From Bacteroidota bacterium (GTDB lineage: Bacteria; Bacteroidota; Bacteroidia; Bacteroidales; VadinHA17), in the NCBI GenBank assembly GCA_015222065.1, contig JADFUQ010000123.1, forward strand, positions 1 to 7,989: DNA of 7,989 bases, in the 5' to 3' direction. The position numbers were made by a program, and so were the translations under genes. Position 1 is the stretch's first letter. Each line of letters begins with the position of its first letter. This document shows positions 1-7,600 of the stretch, piece by piece. A model generated the notes under the pieces. That model did not search any database and was not told the origin of the DNA. It was given only the letters and a program-made list of their open reading frames with translations.

Positions 1-96
1 ATAAAACGGCTTGAAACAGTACCAAACGATTATCCGGCTGAAACAAAGGTTATTGAAACAAAATTGGTTATAAAGGGTTCTTCCCGGAGAAGATGA
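1..96 (+). CDS. C-terminal tail of a probable LacI-family transcriptional regulator (5' part outside window)
   Basis: Reading from base 1 in frame 1 gives 31 codons ending in TGA at 94-96. The peptide begins IKRLETVPNDYPAET and ends KLVIKGSSRRR. This resembles the end of LacI/PurR-type regulators: a helix with an 'L..R.E' pattern, a short acidic or proline-containing loop, then a last strand of the form 'V-[LI]-x-T-x-L-[VI]-[IV]-[RK]-x-S' before a few variable residues. Such proteins carry an N-terminal helix-turn-helix and a sugar-binding core, and they usually control neighbouring carbohydrate genes. Here the next gene on the same strand, 45 bp away, encodes a glycoside hydrolase, which fits. 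Only the tail is visible, so the DNA-binding and effector domains cannot be checked. Coding status is fairly likely; the family call rests on a short motif and is an inference. Confidence 0.5.
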   Translation: MKRLETVPNDYPAETKVIETKLVIKGSSRRR

Positions 97-127
97 TTTT
101 TGTAAAATGTCAGGGGCAGGTTGGGAA

Positions 128-133
128 AAAGGA
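128..133 (+). promoter_or_regulatory. Possible ribosome binding site AAAGGA deciding the ATG start of the GH130 gene
   Basis: AAAGGA lies 8 bases before the ATG at 142-144. An in-frame TTG at 121-123 would add MGKRKII ahead of the signal peptide, but it has no comparable purine-rich element at good spacing. Bacteroidota often do not depend on a Shine-Dalgarno pairing, so this supports the ATG rather than proving it. Confidence 0.35.
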
Positions 134-141
134 AAATAATT

Positions 142-1233
142 ATGAAAAAGAGTATTCTTTATTTAGTACTATTAATTAGCCTTGGATGTAATACAAATCA
201 TACATTTGATTGGGATTTTCAAACTTTTTATAAACCAAACGAAAACCCGATTGTTGAAGCTGATTCAACTTTAACTTTTGTTTGTCCGGTAAAAAATGAG
301 TTGGTACAGTGGCAGAAAGCAGATGTCTTTAACCCGGGTGCCATTATAAAAGACAACAAGGTATATTTACTACTTCGTTGTGAAGATAATCCAGAAGCTA
401 TTCTTGGTGGACGAACTTCCAGAATTGGTTTGGCTTATAGCGAAGATGGTATCCATTTCACAAAATATCCTACGCCTGTTTTATATCCCGACAGTAGTGA
501 CTTTTTACAATACGATTATCCTGGCGGCTGTGAAGATCCCAGGGTCGTTGAAACACAAGATGGCCTGTATGTAATGGCCTATACTTCATGGAATCAAGAG
601 GTTGCCAGGTTAAGCATTGCGTTTTCAAAAGACCTGATAAACTGGGAGAAGAAAGGACCTGCGTTTGCAAGGGCTTATGATGATCTGTTTTTAGATTATT
701 GGTCTAAATCCGGATCCATTATCACAAAAATGGATGGAGACCGGCAAATTGTGGCAAAAATTGATGGGAAATACTGGATGTACTGGGGTGAAAAATTTAT
801 CAATCTTGCATGGTCTGAGAATTTAATCGATTGGTATCCATCATTAAATGAAAAGGGAGAACTTAAAGCAATAGTTGAGCCACGAAGCAATAAATTTGAT
901 AGCCACCTTACGGAATGCGGACCACCTGCAATAATGATGGATCATGGTATTGTCCTGTTCTATAATGGTAAAAACTCTGAAGCAGAAGACTCTGACCCTG
1001 ACTTGCCAAAAGGAACTTATTCGGTTGGTATGGTAGTTTTTGATATAAACAATCCGGAAAAAGTCATTTCCCGTTCCGATACATACTTATTAAAACCAAC
1101 CCTTCCGCATGAGCTATCCGGTCAATATAAATCAGGAACGACATTTGCAGAAGGTCTCGTATATTATCAATCGAAATGGTTTCTATATTATGGAACAGCA
1201 GATTCATATGTTGGTGTAGCGATTTCAGAATAA
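142..1233 (+). CDS. Glycoside hydrolase family 130 lipoprotein, probable beta-mannosidase (beta-1,2 type)
   Basis: The product is 363 residues from the ATG at 142. The in-frame TTG at 121 is less likely because the ATG gives a standard lipoprotein signal peptide: MKK, a leucine-rich core, then S-L-G-C with the lipid cysteine at residue 16. The rest is a single five-bladed propeller of the GH130 type (formerly DUF377). Visible family motifs are F-N-P-G near 63-66, L-L-R-C-E-D near 77-82, S-R-I-G-L-A-Y-S near 93-100, G-G-C-E-D-P-R at 128-134 with the presumed general acid Asp132, A-R-L-S-I-A-F-S-K-D-L near 155-165, and Y-Y-G-T-A-D-S near 349-355. GH130 contains phosphorylases and hydrolases of beta-mannosides. 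Where phosphorylases, as I recall them, have an H-R-P-like phosphate site after 'GKY', this protein has W-G-E (Glu217). A second glutamate sits at Glu258 in L-T-E-C-G-P-P. The 41-residue spacing matches what I remember for the paired glutamates of Bacteroides beta-1,2-mannosidases. The family call is firm; hydrolase mode and linkage are inferred. The N-terminal lipid anchor puts it in the periplasm or outer membrane. Its stop codon faces that of the next gene 7 bp away. Confidence 0.88.
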   Translation: MKKSILYLVLLISLGCNTNHTFDWDFQTFYKPNENPIVEADSTLTFVCPVKNELVQWQKADVFNPGAIIKDNKVYLLLRCEDNPEAILGGRTSRIGLAYSEDGIHFTKYPTPVLYPDSSDFLQYDYPGGCEDPRVVETQDGLYVMAYTSWNQEVARLSIAFSKDLINWEKKGPAFARAYDDLFLDYWSKSGSIITKMDGDRQIVAKIDGKYWMYWGEKFINLAWSENLIDWYPSLNEKGELKAIVEPRSNKFDSHLTECGPPAIMMDHGIVLFYNGKNSEAEDSDPDLPKGTYSVGMVVFDINNPEKVISRSDTYLLKPTLPHELSGQYKSGTTFAEGLVYYQSKWFLYYGTADSYVGVAISE

Positions 1234-1240
1234 ATTCACT

Positions 1241-4200
1241 TTAATATTGGAATATTTGCAGATTTCCATCATTTGCTACGGCCACCAAAAAATGTTTTCC
1301 CAGTACCTCAATTGGATGTATCCTCCTTGCATCTCCGTTTATACTAAGGCCACTTTCCACCGGCATCAATGCACTAAATCCATGACCTGTTTCACCCAAT
1401 AAACACCAGCCATAACTGGCATCATAACGACCGACAGAAGGTCTCACGGAATAATTGTTACCTGCCAGAACAAGGTCACTCTTCCCATCAAGGTCAAAAT
1501 CATGAACAAAAATATCACGAACCGGGGAAAACTGGGCTATTTTGGGAAGCTCATTTATTTCAAATGTTCCATCTCCATTATTCAGGAACAGACAACTTTC
1601 AAAAAGCACTGCTCTTCTTATGATGGATTGGTCCAATTTTTCTTTTCCAAAGATATCCTTTGCAGTCTTTCCTCCAAAATCAGAATAATTGGGATACTTC
1701 TTTTTTAAGCCGGCAATCTGTCTAGCCAGCTCATCCAAAGAAGCCATGGGGTAACTTATACCGTTATGATAGGAACAGATCACCTGATCAAGCGAACCAT
1801 TATTATCAAAATCGTTCACATACATTTCAACTGGTTCTTGCTTTGAAGCCTTTAGCAATGAATTCAGTCCTAAATTACCGCCAATTAAATCCAAATCTCC
1901 ATCCCGGTCAACATCAGCAACTTGTATGCAATTCCACCATCCTGATGTTTCATCCAGACCTGTTGGACTGGTTATGTCAGTAAAATGCCCCTCATCATTC
2001 CTAAATATACATACTTTCATCCATTCACCCACCAACACCAAATCCGGGTCACCATCCTGGTCATAATCCATCCAGCGAGCGTCAGTTACCATACCGGCAT
2101 CTTTTAGCTCTTTCATTCGATGATCTGTTACATCCTTAAAAATGCCATTTCCATCATTTTCAAGAAGAAACTGATCGGGTGACAATCCATAAGCACCCGG
2201 TACAGATCTCGAACCCACAAACAAGTCCAAATCACCATCGCCATCAAAGTCGGCTGGCCGCACACAGGATCCATTATACGCCATAAATGGCAATGATCCT
2301 TTTTCACACTTATTAAATACTCCTTTTCCATTGTTTATGAGTAGCCTGTCAGCCAGCAATGAATCCTTAACAGGTACCTCATTGCCTCCCCGTACAATAT
2401 ACAGATCGAAATCACCGTCTCCATCAGCATCAAACAAGGCTGCATCTACATCTTCGGTGATGCTGTCCTTTATAAAAAGAGGCACATGCAATGGCCTGAA
2501 AGTTCCGTCATTTTGTTGTGTAAACAACATAGCTGCCTGCCCTTTTGCCCCACCCACAAATAGATCTTCCAACCCGTCACCATTTACATCACCAACAGCC
2601 AGAGCTGGTCCCTCCGCCGATAAATTATGAGGTATCAGGCGCTCACGGTTAATATCCACATAAGCATCTTCTTTGTGCCTGTACTCAAGTCCCGGGATTC
2701 GGAGCCGGGAAAACAATTTCACGTTCTTTTTTTCCTGCTTTTTTCCTGCTACAGGCTTCCCCGCCTTTTTCATTTCTAATGTTATAACCTGATCAACCGG
2801 CACATCATAAAACATTTGTTCCGACCGGTCCGGCCAACGCACAACAAGTGAATCAATCCCATTCGTTGGCCCCAATCCAAAATGTAACACATCGGAGGTG
2901 GCGGACATAAATCCCCTTGTTGCAAATTGCTCGGAGACTATTTTTTGACCATTACAAAACAGAGTAACACGGGTCCCTACTGCTCGTGTGTTCAAACCTT
3001 TTCCTTTTAATACAACAGATAAATAATGGTTATTCAACTGCGTTGCGGCATTATTCCTGTAGATAAATGCTGAGCCATTGATATTGTTGACGATAAGATC
3101 CAAATCGCCATCATTATCGAGATCAGCATAAGTGGAGCCATTGGAATAAGACCGGGTGTCAAAACCCCATGTTTTGGCCATATTCGAAAATGTGAGATCA
3201 CCGTTGTTTTTATAGATATAATTGACATTTGGATATAGGGGCATCTTCTCGTACAACACCCTATTCGGAACACCACTATTATCTCGCGTTGGAAAATATC
3301 TGTTCCCTCCTGTTAAAAATTTGACATAATCCAGATCATTAGCCCTACGGTATATTCCATTGGTAATAAAGAGATCTTTCCATCCGTCATTATCCACATC
3401 ACAAAACAAAGGTGACCAACTCCAGTCAGTGGCGTAAATCCCAGCCAACCGCCCAATTTCACTAAACAATCCTCCACCCAAATTGAGTTGGAGAGTATTT
3501 CGCACAAACTGGTGATAATAACCGTATATTAGCTTAATTTGAAAGAGTTCATAATCATCTTCCCCTCCCGATTGTTTCAAAATTTTTTCCTCATCCGGCA
3601 GCATATCCAAAACCAACACATCCAAAAGGCCATCGTTGTTGATATCTCCAACATCGTTACCCATCGAGGATCTGCTCGTATGCGCTAACATTTCTGTCAA
3701 TCGTTCTGAAAAAGTGCCATTACCGTTGTTGATATATAAATAATCATTTTCGTGGAAATCATTCGATATATAAATATCGGGAAAACCATCGTTATTGATG
3801 TCACAGATATTTACTCCTAAACCATAACCAATCTGACTGCTATATATACCTGCCAGGCGGGTAATATCATGAAAAACACGCCCTCCTTCTGCCTCATCAT
3901 TTCTGTACAACCTGTCACCTGCGCGTGCATCATCACCAAAGCGCAAAGCAGCACCACCATAGCTACGGAAAGTGTGTACCGAATGGTTCAACAGATACAT
4001 GTCAAGATCCCCATCCATATCGTAATCAAAAAAGGCTGCCTGGGTAGAAAAGCCTTGAAAATCAAGTCCGTAGTCATGGGCCTCTTCTTTAAATGTCAGG
4101 TCACCCTGATTAATGAATAGTTGGTTCCTTCCCTGAAGACTCTTGTAATTCCCGACCTGACAAACATAAATATCCAAAAAACCATCCCCATTCACATCTG

Positions 4201-4561
4201 CCATCGTAACACCGGTCGTCCAATCACCCTTTCCTGCCACCCCGGCCCTATCTGTGATGTCTTCAAATCTAAGATTTCCCTTGTTTATGTATAATTTATT
4301 GGTTTCTTGACTGGAAGTGAAATACAAGTCTATCAGACCATCGTTATTGACGTCTCCGGCGGCAACCCCTGCACCGTTATTGAAGTAAAGATATTCAATG
4401 ATATTAAATTGCTCGGTTTCTGTCAGTTGGTTTATAAAATCAACATTAGTGGTGGAAGGGGATAACAACGTAAACAAATAATCTCTTTCTTTTTCTTCCG
4501 GTTTACAGGAAAAAACCAATAAAAGTACAAGCAAAAAAAAAGTTGAATTTTTCAAAAACAT
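1241..4561 (-). CDS. Large FG-GAP/VCBS-repeat lipoprotein with central ASPIC/UnbV domain (CRTAC1-like)
   Basis: The product is 1106 residues, starting at an ATG followed by K-N and a hydrophobic core ending F-S-C (lipid cysteine at 19), so it is a lipoprotein. The next residues, KPEEKERD, are highly charged and resemble the export signals that send Bacteroidota lipoproteins to the cell surface. Fourteen calcium-binding D-x-[DN]-x-[DN]-G-x-x-D motifs start at residues 70, 122, 179, 254, 306, 388, 480, then 658, 711, 771, 832, 883, 917 and 1021. Between the two sets of seven lies an ASPIC/UnbV domain at about 512-597 with the typical L-K-G, G-x-R-V, R-G-F-M-S, H-F-G-L-G and V-R-W-P-D elements. 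A lysine-rich linker at 599-615 follows. Each set of seven suggests a seven-bladed integrin-alpha-like propeller. Other conserved spots are G-G-N-E-V-P (725-730), G-W-W-N-C (874-878) and R-Y-D-A-S-Y-G (1045-1051). No catalytic motif is recognised; a binding or structural role at the cell surface is inferred. No Shine-Dalgarno-like site is seen before the ATG, only AT-rich sequence, which is usual for the phylum. It lies 104 bp after a same-strand paralogue and probably shares its transcript. Confidence 0.9.
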   Translation of the reverse strand: MFLKNSTFFLLVLLLVFSCKPEEKERDYLFTLLSPSTTNVDFINQLTETEQFNIIEYLYFNNGAGVAAGDVNNDGLIDLYFTSSQETNKLYINKGNLRFEDITDRAGVAGKGDWTTGVTMADVNGDGFLDIYVCQVGNYKSLQGRNQLFINQGDLTFKEEAHDYGLDFQGFSTQAAFFDYDMDGDLDMYLLNHSVHTFRSYGGAALRFGDDARAGDRLYRNDEAEGGRVFHDITRLAGIYSSQIGYGLGVNICDINNDGFPDIYISNDFHENDYLYINNGNGTFSERLTEMLAHTSRSSMGNDVGDINNDGLLDVLVLDMLPDEEKILKQSGGEDDYELFQIKLIYGYYHQFVRNTLQLNLGGGLFSEIGRLAGIYATDWSWSPLFCDVDNDGWKDLFITNGIYRRANDLDYVKFLTGGNRYFPTRDNSGVPNRVLYEKMPLYPNVNYIYKNNGDLTFSNMAKTWGFDTRSYSNGSTYADLDNDGDLDLIVNNINGSAFIYRNNAATQLNNHYLSVVLKGKGLNTRAVGTRVTLFCNGQKIVSEQFATRGFMSATSDVLHFGLGPTNGIDSLVVRWPDRSEQMFYDVPVDQVITLEMKKAGKPVAGKKQEKKNVKLFSRLRIPGLEYRHKEDAYVDINRERLIPHNLSAEGPALAVGDVNGDGLEDLFVGGAKGQAAMLFTQQNDGTFRPLHVPLFIKDSITEDVDAALFDADGDGDFDLYIVRGGNEVPVKDSLLADRLLINNGKGVFNKCEKGSLPFMAYNGSCVRPADFDGDGDLDLFVGSRSVPGAYGLSPDQFLLENDGNGIFKDVTDHRMKELKDAGMVTDARWMDYDQDGDPDLVLVGEWMKVCIFRNDEGHFTDITSPTGLDETSGWWNCIQVADVDRDGDLDLIGGNLGLNSLLKASKQEPVEMYVNDFDNNGSLDQVICSYHNGISYPMASLDELARQIAGLKKKYPNYSDFGGKTAKDIFGKEKLDQSIIRRAVLFESCLFLNNGDGTFEINELPKIAQFSPVRDIFVHDFDLDGKSDLVLAGNNYSVRPSVGRYDASYGWCLLGETGHGFSALMPVESGLSINGDARRIHPIEVLGKHFLVAVANDGNLQIFQY
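2771..3028 (-). other. ASPIC/UnbV domain within the first large FG-GAP protein
   Basis: Residues about 512-597 of the 1241-4561 gene. The segment begins H-Y-L-S-V-V-L-K-G and contains A-V-G-T-R-V-T-L, T-R-G-F-M-S-A, L-H-F-G-L-G-P and a V-V-R-W-P-D strand, ending in I-T-L-E. These are the recognisable elements of the ASPIC/UnbV family, a small beta-rich domain usually found after FG-GAP repeats in CRTAC1-like proteins. Its biochemical function is unclear. It sits exactly between the two seven-motif halves, so it may act as the joint between two propellers. Confidence 0.8.
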
Positions 4562-4593
4562 AAATCTATATTACAATTCTGTCTATGTGATTA

Positions 4594-4635
4594 ATCAGTT
4601 GGCAGTCGGCAGTCTACAGTCAGCAGTCTACATTC
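4594..4635. repeat. Period-7 degenerate tandem repeat (NNCAGTC; GACTGNN on the other strand), six units
   Basis: Cutting the sequence every 7 bases from 4594 gives ATCAGTT, GGCAGTC, GGCAGTC, TACAGTC, AGCAGTC, TACATTC. The last five bases of each unit are CAGTC or differ by one base, while the first two vary. A 10-bp piece, GCAGTCTACA, occurs exactly twice 14 bp apart (4609-4618 and 4623-4632). It lies between the two minus-strand paralogues. I recall similar GACTGNN runs between genes in other Bacteroidota; function unknown. Confidence 0.75.
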
Positions 4636-4662
4636 TCTCATTCACTCATTCTATCATTGATT
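4631..4662. repeat. Period-8 degenerate tandem repeat (CATTNNNT), four units
   Basis: CATT occurs at 4631, 4639, 4647 and 4655, exactly every 8 bases, giving CATTCTCT, CATTCACT, CATTCTAT, CATTGATT. It joins the period-7 repeat directly, with a few bases shared, and stops 3 bp before the stop codon of the right-hand paralogue. It is not a hairpin and so is not a recognisable terminator. Confidence 0.65.
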
Positions 4663-4665
4663 CCT

Positions 4666-7600
4666 TCACCGGCTTAATACTTTAAAAACCTGTAAGGGAT
4701 CGTTGCTGCGGGCGATCACCAATATTTCACCCGTTGAGGTTGTCACTTCTATTATATCCCTGATCTCTCCATCAAGATGAAATCCCGATAATTTCGATGG
4801 GACATTGTTAAAACCTCCCCGGCCGTCACCAAACAAAAACGATCCATAACTGGCATCGTATCGCCCCACCTCCGGCTTTACATTGAACAAATTACCGCCG
4901 AGTAAGATATCAATATTCCCATCACCGTTATAGTCGCCAACCTCTGCCGCCAAAACCGTGGAAAACTGCACCTCAACCGGTAATGATTTTCTGGTAAAAT
5001 GCCCGAACCCATCATTAAAAAACAGAGAGGTTTCCAATACATAAACATCTAAATGAATAGAATTATTCAATTGCTCCGGTGTAAAAATATCTGTAATCTG
5101 CTGACCTTTATACATTTCATATTTAGGATACTTTTTTATCAACCCTGGCAATTGTCTGGTCAGATCATGCTTTAAGGCCAAAGGATACGATGTATCACCT
5201 TCGTAAACACATATAATTTGGTCCGCTGTACCATTCAAATCAAAATCGTTAACATACATAGTCACCGGTTTTTCAGGTGTTGCCTGAAACCTTGAGTTTA
5301 ACCCGTGGTTTCCGGCTACAAAATCAACATCCCCATCGGAATCAAAATCGCCGGCTGCCAGGCAATTCCACCACCCATGTGTTTTATCATGAAAAAAGGC
5401 TTCCTTTTCTTCTTTAAATATACCGTTCTCATTTAAAAATATTTTCAATGGCATCCATTCTCCCGCCAGGATCATATCCTTATCTCCATCCCCATTCACA
5501 TCTTCCCACAACATATCACGGATCATGCCAACATCTAAAAGCTCCGGGGCAATTTGTGCAGTTACATTTGTGAAATTTCCTTCCCCGTCATTCTCCAATA
5601 AATAGCCATTTACCGGTACACCGTATAAAAACGGCTTAAGGCGCAGGCCAACAAACAAGTCCATATCACCATCGTGATCAAAGTCCTCAGCCCGGACACA
5701 TGAGGTACTCTCATACTTTCCCGCAGGTAATATTTGCGATGATTTGACAAAATGACCCGTGCCATCATTTATATACAAACGATCGCTCAAAGCCGATGAA
5801 CTCAACGGAAATTCATTACCTCCACTGGCAACATACAAATCCAAATCCCCATCCTGATCCGCATCAAACATGGTGCAATCTATATCCTCTGATATTTTAT
5901 CTGTTTCGAACAATGTTTTATCAACTGGCACAAAGGCACCATTCGCATGCTGCATCAGCAAGGCTCCCGGCTGTCCTTTGGCACCACAAATATATATGTC
6001 ATCCAGTCCATTTCCATTTACATCACCTTTGCACATACGCGGTCCTTCGGTCGACATCATGTTATAAATTATACGTTCCCGTTTAAAATCATCAAAATCA
6101 TTCTCCCTATGGATGAAATTTATTCTGCTATCCGTACTTATATCTTCAAAATAATTATTTTCAGAGCTTAAAGAATCTACCATGTGCAGTGACATTGTAA
6201 GGGCATCTTTCTGATATAAAGTTAAAATCTGATCTGTTTGTACATCTGTTTTAATTGTAATCCGGTCATCCGGCCATTCAATGATGAGGGAATCCACTAT
6301 GGTTAATGGACCCAATCCCAAATTAGGGCGGAAATCGACCGTCGATTTAAATCCGCGCATCGGCATTTGTTCCAGATATACAAAATTGCCTTTATGTTTG
6401 ACCGTCACTTTGGCACCTATGGCTGCTGTATTTCCAGGGTCACCCTTTAAAATTACTTTTAGATAGTGATGGTCAGGCAATTGTTCATTGGTTTCATTAC
6501 GGTAAATAAACATGGGCATATTTACATTGTTAACCACGAGATCCAGGTCACCGTCATTATCCAGATCGCCGTATGCAGATCCATTTGAATGACTCGGCAT
6601 AGCAAGTCCCCAGGGAACCGCCATATTTTGAAATCTATAGTTTCCCATATTTTTATAGGCATAACTGGGGATTTTAACCGAGGGAATGGCATCAATCAGA
6701 GTTTTATAATCCACAATATTACCTGACACAATAGATAAGACCATATCCCGATCTGAAAAATATTGAATATAATCCTGATCGGTCAGGTCCTGATAAATAC
6801 CATTAGCTATAAAAATATCCTTCAAACCGTCATTGTCGAGATCCATGATCAAGGCGCCCCACGACCAGTCGGAAGCATATACACCGGTCAGCCTGCCAAT
6901 TTCGCTGAAAGTGCCGTCAGCATTGTTTAAATGCAACATATTGCGTGTAAACTGATGGTGATAACCATTTTCAACATTAGATTTGTAACCATCCCAGTTA
7001 TCAAACGTCGTTTTTGTTTTTAAGCGTGCGTCATGCTCGGGAATCATATCGGTTACAAATATTTCCGGATAGTGATCATTATTTATATCGGCCATATCGG
7101 CTCCCATGGAAGCTGCAGAAGTGCATCGCATCATATCTACCAGTGTTTCCTTAAATGTTCCATCATGATTATTGATATAAATGTAATCCCGTTCAAAAAA
7201 ATCATTCGACACATATATATCCATCCAACCATCCTGATCAATATCCCCAACTGTAACACCCAATCCAAATCCAATCACGCTTCCATAAATACCCGCTTCA
7301 ACACTAACATCCGTAAATTTATTGCCATCGTTTCTGAAAAGCTTATCCCCACCGATAGAATCCCGAACAAACCGTTGGTTATCTTTCAGACTAAAACTGC
7401 TAATGGCTTTAAAAGAATTGTTTAGCAAATACAAGTCGAGATCACCGTCCTTGTCATAATCAAAAAACGCCCCGTGTGTAGAATAACCGGAATCATTTAT
7501 GCCATAATCTTCCGCCTGTTCCGAAAATGTCAGGTCCCCGTTATTGATATACAATTCATTCCGCTTTTCATCGCCTTTTACATTTCCCGAGTTACACACA

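Noticed and set aside
79..101. Small inverted repeat TCTTC/GAAGA followed by five T residues at the end of the upstream gene, resembling a terminator
   Set aside because: The stem is only 5 bp with two G-C pairs and overlaps the last codons; too weak to call a terminator.
121..141. TTG start at 121 for the GH130 gene
   Set aside because: It would put seven extra residues before a perfect MKK lipoprotein signal; the ATG at 142 has better spacing from AAAGGA and a standard signal-peptide length.
1241..1256. AATATT-GG-AATATT hairpin as a bidirectional terminator
   Set aside because: The stem is entirely A-T with a 2-base loop and lies inside the coding end; not stable enough to support the call.
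2331..2630. 99-codon open frame on the plus strand, serine- and proline-rich
   Set aside because: Antisense shadow of the calcium-motif region of the left FG-GAP gene; the Ser/Pro bias is the complement of Asp/Gly codons.
3630..4357. Near-identical ~20-bp DNA pieces of the form CCATCGTT(A/G)TTGA recurring at 3630, 3786 and 4338
   Set aside because: They are the antisense reading of the protein-level calcium-loop repeat (D-[IV]-N-N-D-G) and are irregularly spaced with coding sequence between, so not a CRISPR or separate DNA repeat.
4562..4600. Promoter for the left FG-GAP gene
   Set aside because: Read on the minus strand, no convincing Bacteroidota TTTG / TAnnTTTG pair is present; co-transcription from the right is simpler.
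4594..4662. Short repeat array considered as a CRISPR remnant
   Set aside because: Units are 7-8 bp with no spacers and no cas genes nearby.
7033..7425. 130-codon open frame on the plus strand
   Set aside because: It lies wholly antisense to the motif-rich right-hand FG-GAP gene, has no recognisable domain, and its length is explained by the repeated GAT/AAT codons of the real gene.
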